From assembly GCA_022072225.1 (NCBI GenBank), contig JAJVIC010000013.1:1-64000 (forward strand): 64,000 nucleotides of DNA, read 5' to 3'. Within the stretch, counting starts at the first letter, position 1. The number at the start of each line of letters is the position of its first letter. This DNA comes from Bacteroidia bacterium. Its GTDB lineage: Bacteria; Bacteroidota; Bacteroidia; SXHM01. Under the pieces are notes generated by a model. The model was not told the origin of the DNA. It made no database searches and worked only from the letters and a program-made list of their open reading frames with translations. Shown here one piece after another: positions 35,779-44,468 of the stretch. The translations under genes were made by a program, and so were the position numbers.

Positions 35779-36211
35779 TGGTATGGTATTAGGTTTTGCA
35801 AACATGGTGAAATTTATTCAAATCAACTAAGTATCCGGACTAACGCTATTGGAAGATGCTTGCTTCAGGCTGATACATGCAAGGTTGGGCTTGACAAATA
35901 TAGCGATACGGGTGCATGATGTTGCGCCCCTGCGGGCAGATACAGAACATTGTTTGGCAGATGCAGAACATGGTCGGGCAGATACAGAACATGGTTTGGC
36001 AGATGCAGAGCATGGTCGGGAAGATACAGAACATAGTCAGGCAGATACAGAGCATGGTTTGGCAGATGCAGAGCATGGTCGAGCAGATACAGAACATGAC
36101 TTGGCAGATGCAGAACTTGGTCGGGCAGATGCAGGCAAATATGGGATTTTTAAGATACTTTTGATGCTAAAACAATTCCGATAGCTACAGGGGAGCTATG
36201 TATAAGTATAT
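35779..36211. other. Intergenic region with minisatellite; no gene called
   Basis: It holds the 21-bp array at 35932-36141. Open frames of 83-111 codons exist on both strands only because the 21-bp unit lacks stops in several frames. They have no ribosome site, signal or known domain, so none is called. Confidence 0.6.
35932..36141. repeat. Ten-unit 21-bp tandem repeat
   Basis: Units alternate between TCGGGCAGATACAGAACATGG and TTTGGCAGATGCAGAGCATGG. Length is constant at 21 bp while sequence varies at fixed positions. The period equals two helical turns and seven codons. Confidence 0.9.
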
Positions 36212-37627
36212 TCAATGCCCTACCCTCACCTCTTCGCCTTTATTATTGTTCATTGCCCACCAGCCATAGTAGGCTAAGTAGGCAAAGCAAAGTGGGGTAA
36301 TGATGTAGGATGTTTTGATGTCGGTAACATCGGCCAGCCAGCCCTGGAAAGGGGGAATAACGGCACCGCCCAAAATCATCATAATAAGAAAGGCAGATGC
36401 CTGTGAGGTATAAGAACCTAAGTTTTTAATGGCCTGGGCAAAAATGCAGGGCCACATAACGGAACACCAGAGGCCTCCGCTGAGGAAGAACATGAGGGAG
36501 ATGTTGCCGGTGGTGAGCATGCCGCCAATCATACAAAGGGCTGCGGCAAGCGCAAAGGCAAGCAGCATTTTTGCGGAGCTTTCGATGGTAAAAAAGGTAA
36601 CGGCTACCATGAGTGCCACAAAGCCAAGGTAGGGTAAAAATACAGTATTAATATTTAGTCCGGGAATGCTGCTTGCCTTGAAATAATTAACGGCATAAAC
36701 TACCGTAAATGCAATGAAGGGTAAGAGGGCAAGTAATACTTTTTTTGTGCTTTTGGTTTCGGTCATGGCTTCGGCAGCAGCAGTCCAGCGCCCAATCATA
36801 AGGCTGCCCCAGTAGAGTGAGATGAAGGGGAAGATGAGTTCGCCAGAGATGTTGCCATAGTCGGGGGTATTTAACAATGCTCCCATATTGCTTTGTATGG
36901 TTACTTCTACGCCTACGTAAATGAAAATGGCAATCATTCCTAAGACTAATTGCGGATATTTTAAGGCAGCAAAGGAGAAGTTTTCTTCGGCTGCTTTTTT
37001 TACTTCTTCAATTTTCATGAAGCGCAGAACCAGTGCCAGCGAAAGGAAGAGGACTATGAGAATGATGTAAAGGGTATCCACATTTTTGAGTTGAATGGGG
37101 TTGCCTTCTGTAGCCGATGCAAAAAATCCACCGAAGAGAAAGTAGGCGACAATAAGTGGACCTATAGTGGTACCGAATGAGTTGATGCCACCTGCAAGGT
37201 TGAGGCGGTGGGCACCTGTGCGCTCATCGCCCAGAAGAATTACAAAAGGGTTGGCGGCTGTTTGCTGCAAACAAAAACCTAATGCAATAATAAAGAAAGA
37301 AGTGAGTATTAATCCGTAGCTGCCGATGTGAAGGGAAGGTATCATGCACAGGGCACCCACTGCGGAAATAATCAAGCCGAGTGAAAAGGATTTGGCATAG
37401 CCCTGCTCGTTTACAAAATCGCGTTTTTTGATAAAGGTATAAAGGAACAGAAGCAGTGAGCCTATGAAGTAGCCACCGTAAAATGTGGAGTCGATTAGTT
37501 GCGACTGGAACTGCGAAAGCTGAAAATGGTCTTTACAGAAGGGAATAAAAATACCGTTGCTGGCTGCCAGAAAACCCCAGAAGAAAAAGATAGAGATAAC
37601 GGCATAAAAGGTGGATTGCTTTTGCAT
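36212..37627 (-). CDS. Sugar MFS transporter (FucP/GluP-like)
   Basis: 471 aa, 12 predicted membrane helices. N-terminal FFFWGFLAASNGIFIPFCKDHFQLSQFQSQLIDSTFYGGYFIGS and GLILTSFFIIALGFCLQQTAANPFVILLGDERTGAHRLNLAGGINSFGTTIGP are typical of the fucose/glucose-galactose:H+ symporter family in Bacteroidota. It imports a monosaccharide across the inner membrane. Stand-alone gene next to the integrase module; no catabolic genes nearby. Confidence 0.88.
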   Translation of the reverse strand: MQKQSTFYAVISIFFFWGFLAASNGIFIPFCKDHFQLSQFQSQLIDSTFYGGYFIGSLLLFLYTFIKKRDFVNEQGYAKSFSLGLIISAVGALCMIPSLHIGSYGLILTSFFIIALGFCLQQTAANPFVILLGDERTGAHRLNLAGGINSFGTTIGPLIVAYFLFGGFFASATEGNPIQLKNVDTLYIILIVLFLSLALVLRFMKIEEVKKAAEENFSFAALKYPQLVLGMIAIFIYVGVEVTIQSNMGALLNTPDYGNISGELIFPFISLYWGSLMIGRWTAAAEAMTETKSTKKVLLALLPFIAFTVVYAVNYFKASSIPGLNINTVFLPYLGFVALMVAVTFFTIESSAKMLLAFALAAALCMIGGMLTTGNISLMFFLSGGLWCSVMWPCIFAQAIKNLGSYTSQASAFLIMMILGGAVIPPFQGWLADVTDIKTSYIITPLCFAYLAYYGWWAMNNNKGEEVRVGH

Positions 37628-37803
37628 AGAGTCTGGTTTTAGAAAAGCAAGGATATGGAAAAAACAATAGCCCGGAATAAAGTGGCTGTTTAAAGTATAA
37701 ACAGAAGATTGTTTGTGGAAGTGATCCCGATTGGATTAAAATCCCTTACTACACTTAACCAAATTTAACTCACATGCATATAAATATCAATCAGTTAAAT
37801 GAT

Positions 37804-37883
37804 TTGACAAACAAAAAAAAGACAAAATAAGTAAAAGAAAATAAGATGATATTGTCAATTATTTTGTCAATTACTTTGTCAAT
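37804..37883 (+). promoter_or_regulatory. Iterated TTGTCAAT sites before the integrase
   Basis: TTGTCAAT occurs at 37852-37859, 37864-37871 and 37876-37883, a strict 12-bp period, with an inverted TTGACAA at 37804-37810. One more TTGTCAA occurs at 40444-40450, directly after the last gene of the module. Candidates for arm-type recombinase sites or an autoregulatory operator. Confidence 0.5.
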
Positions 37884-37891
37884 GCTTTTAT

Positions 37892-37899
37892 TACATTTG
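37892..37899 (+). promoter_or_regulatory. -7 box TACATTTG for the integrase gene
   Basis: Exact TAnnTTTG match ending 4 bp before the ATG, giving a leaderless message; it lies immediately downstream of the TTGTCAAT iterons. Confidence 0.5.
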
Positions 37900-37903
37900 C
37901 AAC

Positions 37904-39163
37904 ATGATTAATGTATCATTCTATCTTTTAAATCCTCGAGCAGTTTCTCAAAGCCCAGTATATGCGTCAATCAGTAATAAAGTAGCTCGTTTACGTTTTG
38001 CCACAGGGCAATCTTTTATTGCATCCTATTGCAACGCTAGAAAAAAGAAAGGGGCAAAAGAATTGATAAAGAAAAACACAACATTTTATTTTGAATACAG
38101 ATCTATCTTAGATAATCTTCGAGATACGATTATTCGAATTGAGATGAACTTTTTAAAGGAAAATAAAAAGCCGTCATTGGAACAAATAAGAGATGCTTTC
38201 TACCTGCATATTGGCAAAATAAAATCAGAATCGGAACAAACATTTGATGATGTGTTTAGGAAATTTATTTCTTCCACTGAAAGCCAATGGAGTTTAGGGT
38301 CAAGAAAACATTTTATAACTTTAAAAAACCATTTGACAGAATTTGAAAAAACTTATGGGGCAATTACTCTACATAATTTGAATGAAGATTTATGGAGGAA
38401 TTTCAGAGACAACTATTTCGTAAAGCAGAAAAAATTTGGAAACTCAAGTACAAATTCAAATCTTAAAAAATTAAAACAGTTCATGAAATTTGCAGATAAA
38501 AAGCAATTTTTAAAATGCAAAATTGATTTTGATGAACTTAGGTACCTTGAGGAAATAGAACCCTTTAAAATTGCTCTTAAAGAACCTGAGGTTGAAACCT
38601 TATTAAAACTTAATCTGTCAAATACACCTCGGCTTGACAAAGTTCGAGATTTATTTGCTTTGGAAATATTGACAGGGCAACGCTTTTCTGACATACCAAA
38701 ACTTTTAGACAATAAACATGTTTCGCAAACTAACATTCAGATTTATCAGAATAAAACGGGAGAGAAAGTAACAATACCACTTCATCCAAAATTAAAAAAA
38801 CATCTTAAATCAATTTTCAAAAAATATCCTCAAGGGTTTCCAATACTTACCAACCAAAAATTCAACGAATACCTTACTGAGATTTGCATTCTGGCAAAGT
38901 TCAATAAAATTCACTCCTGGGTTACTCAATCAGGAAAGGAAAGAATACCACACTCAGATTTCAGGTACAATCTAATCAGTAGCCATACAGGCCGCAGAAC
39001 CTTTTGCACCCTTGCACTTAAAAGCGGAATTCACCATGAAATGATAATGAAAGTTTCAGGCCACAAAAAGTATGATCAATTTCGAGAATATGTTAAAGTT
39101 GATGACGATGACTTAGATTTAGCATTTAATAATATGCTTAAAAAGACAAAGCTTAGAAAATGA
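37904..39163 (+). CDS. Tyrosine recombinase (phage-integrase family, SAM-like N-domain)
   Basis: 419 aa. Arm-type N-terminal domain (about 1-105), core-binding SAM-like domain (about 112-205) and catalytic domain. The residues visible are R260 (LTGQRFSD), K284 (QNKTGEK), H361-x2-R364 (SSHTGRRTF), H387 (VSGHKKY) and the nucleophile Y396 (FREYVKV), a complete set. This is the Bacteroidota transposon/island-type integrase. It starts a four-gene plus-strand module (overlap of 4 bp with the next gene). No attachment-site duplication was found by eye and no tRNA is adjacent. Confidence 0.92.
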   Translation: MINVSFYLLNPRAVSQSPVYASISNKVARLRFATGQSFIASYCNARKKKGAKELIKKNTTFYFEYRSILDNLRDTIIRIEMNFLKENKKPSLEQIRDAFYLHIGKIKSESEQTFDDVFRKFISSTESQWSLGSRKHFITLKNHLTEFEKTYGAITLHNLNEDLWRNFRDNYFVKQKKFGNSSTNSNLKKLKQFMKFADKKQFLKCKIDFDELRYLEEIEPFKIALKEPEVETLLKLNLSNTPRLDKVRDLFALEILTGQRFSDIPKLLDNKHVSQTNIQIYQNKTGEKVTIPLHPKLKKHLKSIFKKYPQGFPILTNQKFNEYLTEICILAKFNKIHSWVTQSGKERIPHSDFRYNLISSHTGRRTFCTLALKSGIHHEMIMKVSGHKKYDQFREYVKVDDDDLDLAFNNMLKKTKLRK

Positions 39164-39864
39164 CAAGTGGGGAGCTACAAAGTTTGATAGACCGGTGCGA
39201 AAGTATTGGGAGGTTATTCGAAGAATTGGCACTCGGTGAACAAATTCTACCTTTTAATTCTTATGAGTTATGTTTAATAAAACTTAAGGAATTAATTAAA
39301 ACTAAAAATACCGCTTCCTATTTAGAAGAACAAAAAAATAAATTGGTTAGAGCTAAAGTTAGGTATTCGAGATCTAGTTTTTACAATTTTTCGGGTGAGA
39401 TGATAATCATTGATGGAATAATTAAATACATTGATCAGAAACTAAATGCGGATGAACTTTCAGAAGCCAATGAGGTAATAAAAAAGTTAAATGAAATAAT
39501 TGCTAAGAAAAATAATAAAGTAAATAGAGACAAATCACAAAAAATAACCCGATTTGAAGACATCCTTACAGATATTGGGAAAGAATTATTACCTAAATTA
39601 ATAAATGCATACAAAGAAGCTGGGAAACAAGAATTTGCAATTATGCTCTTTGCACTATACAAATCCGGGGTAACAAATATAGATCCTTACAAATTTCAGA
39701 ATGCATCACAATTACATTTGATAACAACAAATGCCTTTGGTGACATTGGAAGTCGCTATAATTTATCAAAAAACCTTGCGATGCTTAATACTCCATCGAA
39801 ACGCCTCCAAAATAAAATAGATGTTCACATAAATAAAATCTTGGAGCTAATTAAAAATAAATAA
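39160..39864 (+). CDS. Unknown protein co-transcribed with the integrase
   Basis: 234 aa, overlapping the integrase stop by 4 bp (ATGA). Mostly helical, lysine- and asparagine-rich, with a probable coiled coil at about 85-125 (LNADELSEANEVIKKLNEIIAKKNNKVNRDKS). No membrane segment, signal or enzyme motif is seen and I do not recognise the family. Its place behind the recombinase suggests an element-specific accessory role (directionality or replication factor), which is inference. Confidence 0.65.
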   Translation: MTSGELQSLIDRCESIGRLFEELALGEQILPFNSYELCLIKLKELIKTKNTASYLEEQKNKLVRAKVRYSRSSFYNFSGEMIIIDGIIKYIDQKLNADELSEANEVIKKLNEIIAKKNNKVNRDKSQKITRFEDILTDIGKELLPKLINAYKEAGKQEFAIMLFALYKSGVTNIDPYKFQNASQLHLITTNAFGDIGSRYNLSKNLAMLNTPSKRLQNKIDVHINKILELIKNK

Positions 39865-39883
39865 TTGCAAAAGTTGCAATTAT
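39861..39883. repeat. Perfect inverted repeat ATAATTGCAA-AAG-TTGCAATTAT
   Basis: Ten-bp arms with a 3-bp spacer, overlapping the stop codon of the preceding gene and lying just before the promoter-like box of the HTH gene. Could be an operator, a weak terminator or a recombination core. Confidence 0.6.
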
Positions 39884-39915
39884 TTGCCTGCAACAAATGC
39901 ATTACATACCTGAAA

Positions 39916-39923
39916 TATTTTTG
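39916..39923 (+). promoter_or_regulatory. -7 box TATTTTTG for the HTH gene
   Basis: TAnnTTTG match 21 bp before the ATG at 39945, downstream of the inverted repeat at 39861-39883. Confidence 0.4.
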
Positions 39924-39944
39924 CTGCGTTAATACTAAACGAAC

Positions 39945-40229
39945 ATGCAAGAAAATCCTTTTACAATTATTGAAAAACAGTTACAAAAAATCGAGGAGCT
40001 TCTCTCCTACTTAATTAATAAGAAATCGACTTCTACAGCACCTGTCGGAGAATTCAGATTTATGCCGATTCAAGAAATATTCAAAAAAAAGATATGCTCA
40101 AAACCAACTTTCTACGCACATCTTAAAGCAGGAAATTTCAGATTATTTAAATTCGGAAACAAATCCTTTGTAGACAAAAATGAATTTTTATCAACGTTCC
40201 ACTCAATAAAATTTAAAAAAAACACTTAA
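39945..40229 (+). CDS. Excisionase-like helix-turn-helix protein
   Basis: 94 aa. The C-terminal half (about 40-90, FMPIQEIFKKKICSKPTFYAHLKAGNFRLFKFGNKSFVDKNEFLSTF) fits a winged MerR-like DNA-binding domain (HTH_17/excisionase type): recognition helix, then wing with FKFGNKSFVD. The N-terminal helix is a likely dimerisation segment. Together with the integrase it would set integration versus excision. Small size and position are as in other Bacteroidota integrative elements. Confidence 0.7.
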   Translation: MQENPFTIIEKQLQKIEELLSYLINKKSTSTAPVGEFRFMPIQEIFKKKICSKPTFYAHLKAGNFRLFKFGNKSFVDKNEFLSTFHSIKFKKNT

Positions 40230-40257
40230 TTTAATTACAACCAAAAATCTCACAAAC

Positions 40258-40443
40258 ATGGAATCGAACAAAGAAAACAATATCAATGTAGACTTTTATG
40301 ATCTCAAAAAAAATCCTATCGTTAAGGCTGCTACAATTATCACAGCTGTCGTGGTACTAATTTTAGCCTCTGGTGGACTGATGCAGATTATAACCTACGC
40401 AGTGAATTCATTTAAAGATCTTCAAGCAGCCTATAATCGGTAA
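40258..40443 (+). CDS. Small single-pass membrane protein
   Basis: 61 aa. Polar N-terminus (MESNKENNINVDFYDLKK), one membrane helix (about 22-46, VKAATIITAVVVLILASGGLMQIITYAV) and a short polar tail. It has a plausible start 28 bp after the HTH gene. No known family recognised. Expressed with an integrase module, it could be an exclusion or toxin-like peptide; this is only a possibility. Confidence 0.5.
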   Translation: MESNKENNINVDFYDLKKNPIVKAATIITAVVVLILASGGLMQIITYAVNSFKDLQAAYNR

Positions 40444-40770
40444 TTGTCAACAGGTTTAAAAAGTCAGGGATGTCATTTTTGATTTTCTCAAGCTCAACAT
40501 CACATTCGCTTTAAAACAATTACTCCTCCAGTATTAGAAATAGCTCATTACTTAAAATGCAATTAACTATTGTAAGGTGCTATGTTAAAAATGCAAACTT
40601 TACGCTTCACTTCAACCTAAAGACGGTACATTGAGAGTTGCTCCTCTTCGCTTTATGTGAGTATTTTATTTTTATATCAGTAATTTAACAAAACTTAATT
40701 TACGCTGTAAGGTTGTGTAAAATTCCTGAGAGAAAAGATACGGGAGTATAGAATTCTTATTAAGTTAGAG
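40444..40770. other. AT-rich intergenic gap at the integrase-operon junction
   Basis: About 330 bases without a gene or a strong structure between the integrase module and the convergent ten-gene operon. It starts with a TTGTCAA like the sites at 37852-37883. A likely place for the right end of the element, but no duplicated core was found. Confidence 0.5.
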
Positions 40771-40838
40771 AAAAAAATACTATCTTAAAAAATTGCTTGC
40801 TGCGTTGTCTTCAGCGCTTTTTAAGAGAGTATTTTTTT
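40771..40838 (-). terminator. Long hairpin terminator of the ten-gene operon
   Basis: AAAATACTATCTTAAAAA (from 40774) and TTTTTAAGAGAGTATTTT (from 40817) pair with a single mismatch, with A7 and T7 runs outside. It begins about 13 bp after the end of the last operon gene on the minus strand. Confidence 0.75.
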
Positions 40839-40850
40839 GTGGGTGGCTTT

Positions 40851-41735
40851 TCATGCTATCCGTTTTGCTTTTGATGTAAACAATTCTTTCACTCCATTTT
40901 TCCCTGTCATCATCACCACAACTAAAATAAGCCCGTAAATGATTTGTCGCATGTTGGCGGCAATGCTGTCAGGCATACCAACAAAGCGAAGTGCTTCGGG
41001 TAAGAGAACTAAAAATGCTGCCGCTAAAAAACTCCCTGTCAGGTTGCCAAGCCCGCCAATGATTACGATGGAGAGAACAAAGATTGATTCTGCTACAGTG
41101 AAACTTGTCGGGTCAATGTAGGAAATGTAATGAGCATACAATGTCCCGGGAATGGCGGCAAACATTGCACTCAATGTAAATGAAACTGTCTTGGAGAGAT
41201 ATACATTTTTGCCGATGCTTTGAGAATAAATTTCGTCTTCGCTGATTGCTGTGAGTGTCTTACCAAAACCTGATTTGGAAATGTTACGCAACACAAACCA
41301 AATGATTGCAACAAAGAAAAGTGAAAGCAACAGAAAAGAAATTTTACTGTCTAAGCTGAAACCTAAAAGCGAAATGGAAGGAATGCCCGGAATACCTAAA
41401 GGTCCTCTTGTCAAGTCCATCCAGTTATTCATGATGGAAAAAAGAATTACCTGAATGCCCAAAGTGCAAATGATAAAATAATCTTCCACTGTCCGCAAAG
41501 CAATAAGTGAAACGATAAATGCTATTGCTCCGCTAATGAACATTGCCAAAGGAATATTTAGCCAAAAAGAAAAACCAAACTGTGTTGAAAGAATTGCAGT
41601 TGTGTATGCACCTATTCCGTAAAAACCGGCATGTGCTAATGAAATCAGTCCAGTGAAACCTGCTGACAGATTTAAACTTTGCGAAAGCAAAGTGTAAAAG
41701 CAAATGAGAATGAAGAGGTGTAAAATATATTCCAT
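40851..41735 (-). CDS. livM: LIV-type ABC transporter permease (LivM-like)
   Basis: 294 aa, about eight to nine membrane helices. Family signatures: QSLNLSAGFTGLISLAHAGFYGIGAYTTA near the N-terminus and the EAA-like loop ISEDEIYSQSIGKNVYLSKTVSFTLSAMFAAIPGTLYAHYISYIDPTSFTV, then FVLSIVIIGGLGNLTGSFLAA. It forms the channel with LivH. Ligands of this family are branched amino acids, urea, amides or purines; here the ligand is unknown. Last gene of the operon, 1 bp after livH. Confidence 0.9.
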   Translation of the reverse strand: MEYILHLFILICFYTLLSQSLNLSAGFTGLISLAHAGFYGIGAYTTAILSTQFGFSFWLNIPLAMFISGAIAFIVSLIALRTVEDYFIICTLGIQVILFSIMNNWMDLTRGPLGIPGIPSISLLGFSLDSKISFLLLSLFFVAIIWFVLRNISKSGFGKTLTAISEDEIYSQSIGKNVYLSKTVSFTLSAMFAAIPGTLYAHYISYIDPTSFTVAESIFVLSIVIIGGLGNLTGSFLAAAFLVLLPEALRFVGMPDSIAANMRQIIYGLILVVVMMTGKNGVKELFTSKAKRIA

Positions 41736-41736
41736 A

Positions 41737-42609
41737 TTACACCTCCACTTTTTTTAGCCGTTTGCCACTAAAGCCAAGCGGTTTCCAGATTAAAAATAAA
41801 ATGAGAATGATGTAAGTAACTGCATCCATCCATTTTGTGTCTATGTAATACGCTGCAAGATGCTGTGCCGATGCTATAAGCAATGCACCAGCAACTAGCC
41901 CTCTTGTGCTGCCAACGCCTCCAATAATCATTGCTACAACTCCATAAAGCAAAAGATTAAAACCGAAAGTTGGTGTCATATTGGTGTCCATTGCTGAAAG
42001 TATTCCGGCTGTGGCTGCCAATGCTGAACCGATGCCAAAGGCAATCAAAATAATTTTGTTGGATGAGATACCGTAAATGTTGCACAACTCAGGATTGCTT
42101 GCAACGGCACGAATGGATTTGCCTGTGGCTGTGTAGTGCAGAAACAAATTGACTGCAACGAACAAAGCAATGGAAACAACAATGGTTATGATTTGAATGG
42201 TGGTTATGTATGCATCGAAAACCTGATGCCCTACTGTTACTTCTGCGGTGTTTATGATTTTGGTATCGTCTCCAAAGAAAAGTGAAATGCAATTTTGCAG
42301 CACCACATACAAGCCAATGGAAGCAATGAGGTAAGCCAATGCCGGAACATTTCTTTTTCTCATTTGGCGGTAAACTAAAATCTCACAAGCAACACCAATT
42401 ATAGCTGTTGCTAAAATTGATAAAGTAACTGAAACTGGAAAAGGAATTGAAAATTTATTTGTAAAAAAAAAAACGAAATAAGCGCCTGATGTGATTATGA
42501 TTGCATGAGCAATATGAAAAAACCTTGTTGAGTGATAAATAAGAGAAAACGAAAACCCTATGAGTAGAAAGGAAAAAAATGATAATATTTCATTTAAAAG
42601 AAGTTGCAT
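41737..42609 (-). CDS. livH: LIV-type ABC transporter permease (LivH-like)
   Basis: 290 aa, about eight membrane helices. LLIGFSFSLIYHSTRFFHIAHAIIITSGAYFVFF replaces the usual GLN...FAHG start of the family, and the conserved loop is GKSIRAVASNPELCNIYGISSNKIILIAFGIGSALAATAGIL, then LYGVVAMIIGGVGSTRGLVAGALLI. Inner-membrane pore partner of LivM. Separated from the upstream radical SAM gene by 3 bp, so the transporter genes are split by the inserted enzyme genes. Confidence 0.9.
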   Translation of the reverse strand: MQLLLNEILSFFSFLLIGFSFSLIYHSTRFFHIAHAIIITSGAYFVFFFTNKFSIPFPVSVTLSILATAIIGVACEILVYRQMRKRNVPALAYLIASIGLYVVLQNCISLFFGDDTKIINTAEVTVGHQVFDAYITTIQIITIVVSIALFVAVNLFLHYTATGKSIRAVASNPELCNIYGISSNKIILIAFGIGSALAATAGILSAMDTNMTPTFGFNLLLYGVVAMIIGGVGSTRGLVAGALLIASAQHLAAYYIDTKWMDAVTYIILILFLIWKPLGFSGKRLKKVEV

Positions 42610-42612
42610 ACT

Positions 42613-43779
42613 TTAAACCAACTCGCTTAAAAACATTTTTTTAGATGTATTAAAATCTTCACATATACAACTATTTATTTTATATCTTCCTTTTACTATC
42701 TCTTCATTGAGGTGAAGCATTTCAAATAGTTCGTTAATTATGTTTCCATTACTCCTTAAATTTAAAGTTGACAATAGCCCTTCTTTTGAGATTTTCTTTG
42801 GTGATATTGCCATGCAAACTGACAAATAACCTGAATTGTGTATACTAATCATATAACCTACTCTTTTACATCTCGACCTTTGCAACCAAGATTCTAATAA
42901 TAACCTCTGTTCATTATTAATTATAGGGTCAAAATCATACTGATTAAAACATCTGCCTGAATGAATTAAAGGCTCCATATATGATTTAACTCCAGATTTC
43001 TGAACAAAAGGGATTATATTTTGAACCACTTCCTCTAAATTTCTCTTTTCTATTATGACTTCAATTCCAATTTTGTCTAATGACAGAGTTTCCAACATTA
43101 ATTTTAATCCATAAGGAATATTCCAATTGTAGTAATTAGTATAATTATATTTTGCCGAATTTATACCCATCATTGTAGATATTAAATCTGGCTTTAATGA
43201 CCATAATTTGAAATAGATATAAATTGGATATTTTTTTAATCGTTTCACTGCTTCTTCACAAGATATCCCCCAGTATCTATGGGACTCATCATCATTTGAA
43301 AATAATAATCCATTAGTAAAGACTATAATTTTCATTCGTTTATCTTTAACATAATCTAATATGTCCCAAAAAGAATTATCTAAAGTTGGTTCCCCTTCTC
43401 CTGGAATGTATAAGGTTCTTACCCCTAATTCATAAGCTTGGTCAATTACTGATTTTATTTCGTGTAATTTAAGTTCATTGTTTTTACTTTTTCTATCTGT
43501 ATAACAAATACCACAATCTGCATTACATTTACCAGTAAGCATTAAAGTTACAATTAATGCACTGCATGATTTTGCATTTTGAACTAACTTATATATATCT
43601 TCTTTGGTTTGTTTAAATAAGTAATTCAAATGTGGTTTAAATTCTAAATTTATTTCAGTAAATTTTTCAAGAATTGATGAATGACCATAATAATAATCTA
43701 TAGTCATATTATTACGAATAACCTCATTTTCCAATTCCCCTTCAAAGACTTGTTCTGCAAATAATTTATCTTTCTTCAT
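42613..43779 (-). CDS. Radical SAM enzyme with SPASM/twitch-like C-terminus
   Basis: 388 aa. The [4Fe-4S]-SAM motif is C85-x3-C89-x2-C92 (GKCNADCGICYTD), followed by the GGE-like SAM-binding element IPGEGEPTLD (about 125) and FTNGLLF. Additional cysteines late in the chain (SGRCFNQY, RSRCKRVG, LSVCMAI, NSCICED) point to an auxiliary cluster as in SPASM/twitch proteins that modify peptides or other large substrates. It overlaps the methyltransferase by 4 bp. No precursor peptide gene is seen. Very AT-rich (a sampled 60-base stretch at 43321-43380 is 23% GC). The substrate is unknown. Confidence 0.87.
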   Translation of the reverse strand: MKKDKLFAEQVFEGELENEVIRNNMTIDYYYGHSSILEKFTEINLEFKPHLNYLFKQTKEDIYKLVQNAKSCSALIVTLMLTGKCNADCGICYTDRKSKNNELKLHEIKSVIDQAYELGVRTLYIPGEGEPTLDNSFWDILDYVKDKRMKIIVFTNGLLFSNDDESHRYWGISCEEAVKRLKKYPIYIYFKLWSLKPDLISTMMGINSAKYNYTNYYNWNIPYGLKLMLETLSLDKIGIEVIIEKRNLEEVVQNIIPFVQKSGVKSYMEPLIHSGRCFNQYDFDPIINNEQRLLLESWLQRSRCKRVGYMISIHNSGYLSVCMAISPKKISKEGLLSTLNLRSNGNIINELFEMLHLNEEIVKGRYKINSCICEDFNTSKKMFLSELV

Positions 43780-44468
43780 CTAATATAATTTAATCTTGCT
43801 GCTGTAAAAATAGATAACGTGTTTTCTTTCTTTCCGAGAATTAGTTCTTTTTCTAAGTATTCAAAACATTTTAGCATGTTTAAGTTTGATAATGAATACA
43901 GTTTTTCTAAATCTTCACATTCTGCAAAACGAATTGTATGCCATGGTCTATCAGGATAACAAGAGTATGTATCATCTTCAATTTTAATACCTTTCCCAAA
44001 TTTGTCATCATTTTTGGATATATAAGAAGCCAAAATGATGCCATCTTTAGAAAGAAACTTACCAATCTTTGTTAAAATCTCATTCTGTTCCTCCCTTAAA
44101 AATAAATGTAAAAAATAATGCAAAATTATTACTTCGTATTTCTCATTTTCTGGTAGCACCTTTTCTATGGAATAAACATTTGATTGAATTACATTAATAT
44201 TAGAAATACACTGCTCTGTTATATCTTTCTTTAAAAACTGAACTGCAATTTTAGACGATTCTATCCCGTTAAAGTATGCTGATGGAAATTTTTTTGAATA
44301 AAATAAAACATCCCTACCATATCCACACCCTAACACTAATACTTTTTGGTTGTTTTTTAGATAATCCAATGCCTTATTTGAAAAAATACTTGATTCTACT
44401 CCATATCTTTTTTTTCCAAAAAAATACAAGGATTCCCATTTTTCTATTCTCTCGTCTATTGTCATCAT
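43776..44468 (-). CDS. Class I SAM-dependent methyltransferase
   Basis: 230 aa; two consecutive ATGs directly follow the upstream stop. SAM motif I is VLVLGCGYGRD (about 43-53), the acidic residue ending strand 2 is in YFNGIESSKIAV, and motif post-I/IV is YEVIILHYFLHLFLREEQ. It resembles small-molecule/thiol methyltransferases of the TehB/Methyltransf_25 group. Cytoplasmic; substrate unknown. It probably acts with the overlapping radical SAM enzyme on the same compound. Confidence 0.85.
   Translation of the reverse strand: MMTIDERIEKWESLYFFGKKRYGVESSIFSNKALDYLKNNQKVLVLGCGYGRDVLFYSKKFPSAYFNGIESSKIAVQFLKKDITEQCISNINVIQSNVYSIEKVLPENEKYEVIILHYFLHLFLREEQNEILTKIGKFLSKDGIILASYISKNDDKFGKGIKIEDDTYSCYPDRPWHTIRFAECEDLEKLYSLSNLNMLKCFEYLEKELILGKKENTLSIFTAARLNYIR

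Noticed and set aside
35846-36184. Open frames on both strands over the first 21-bp array (heptads such as MFCICPT or ADTEHGL)
   Set aside because: Open in several frames because the 21-bp unit lacks stops; no start context, signal or domain supports translation.
42613-44468. Radical SAM plus methyltransferase as a RiPP biosynthesis cluster
   Set aside because: No small precursor gene was found in the operon, and the transporter is of import type with a binding protein; kept only as a weak alternative.
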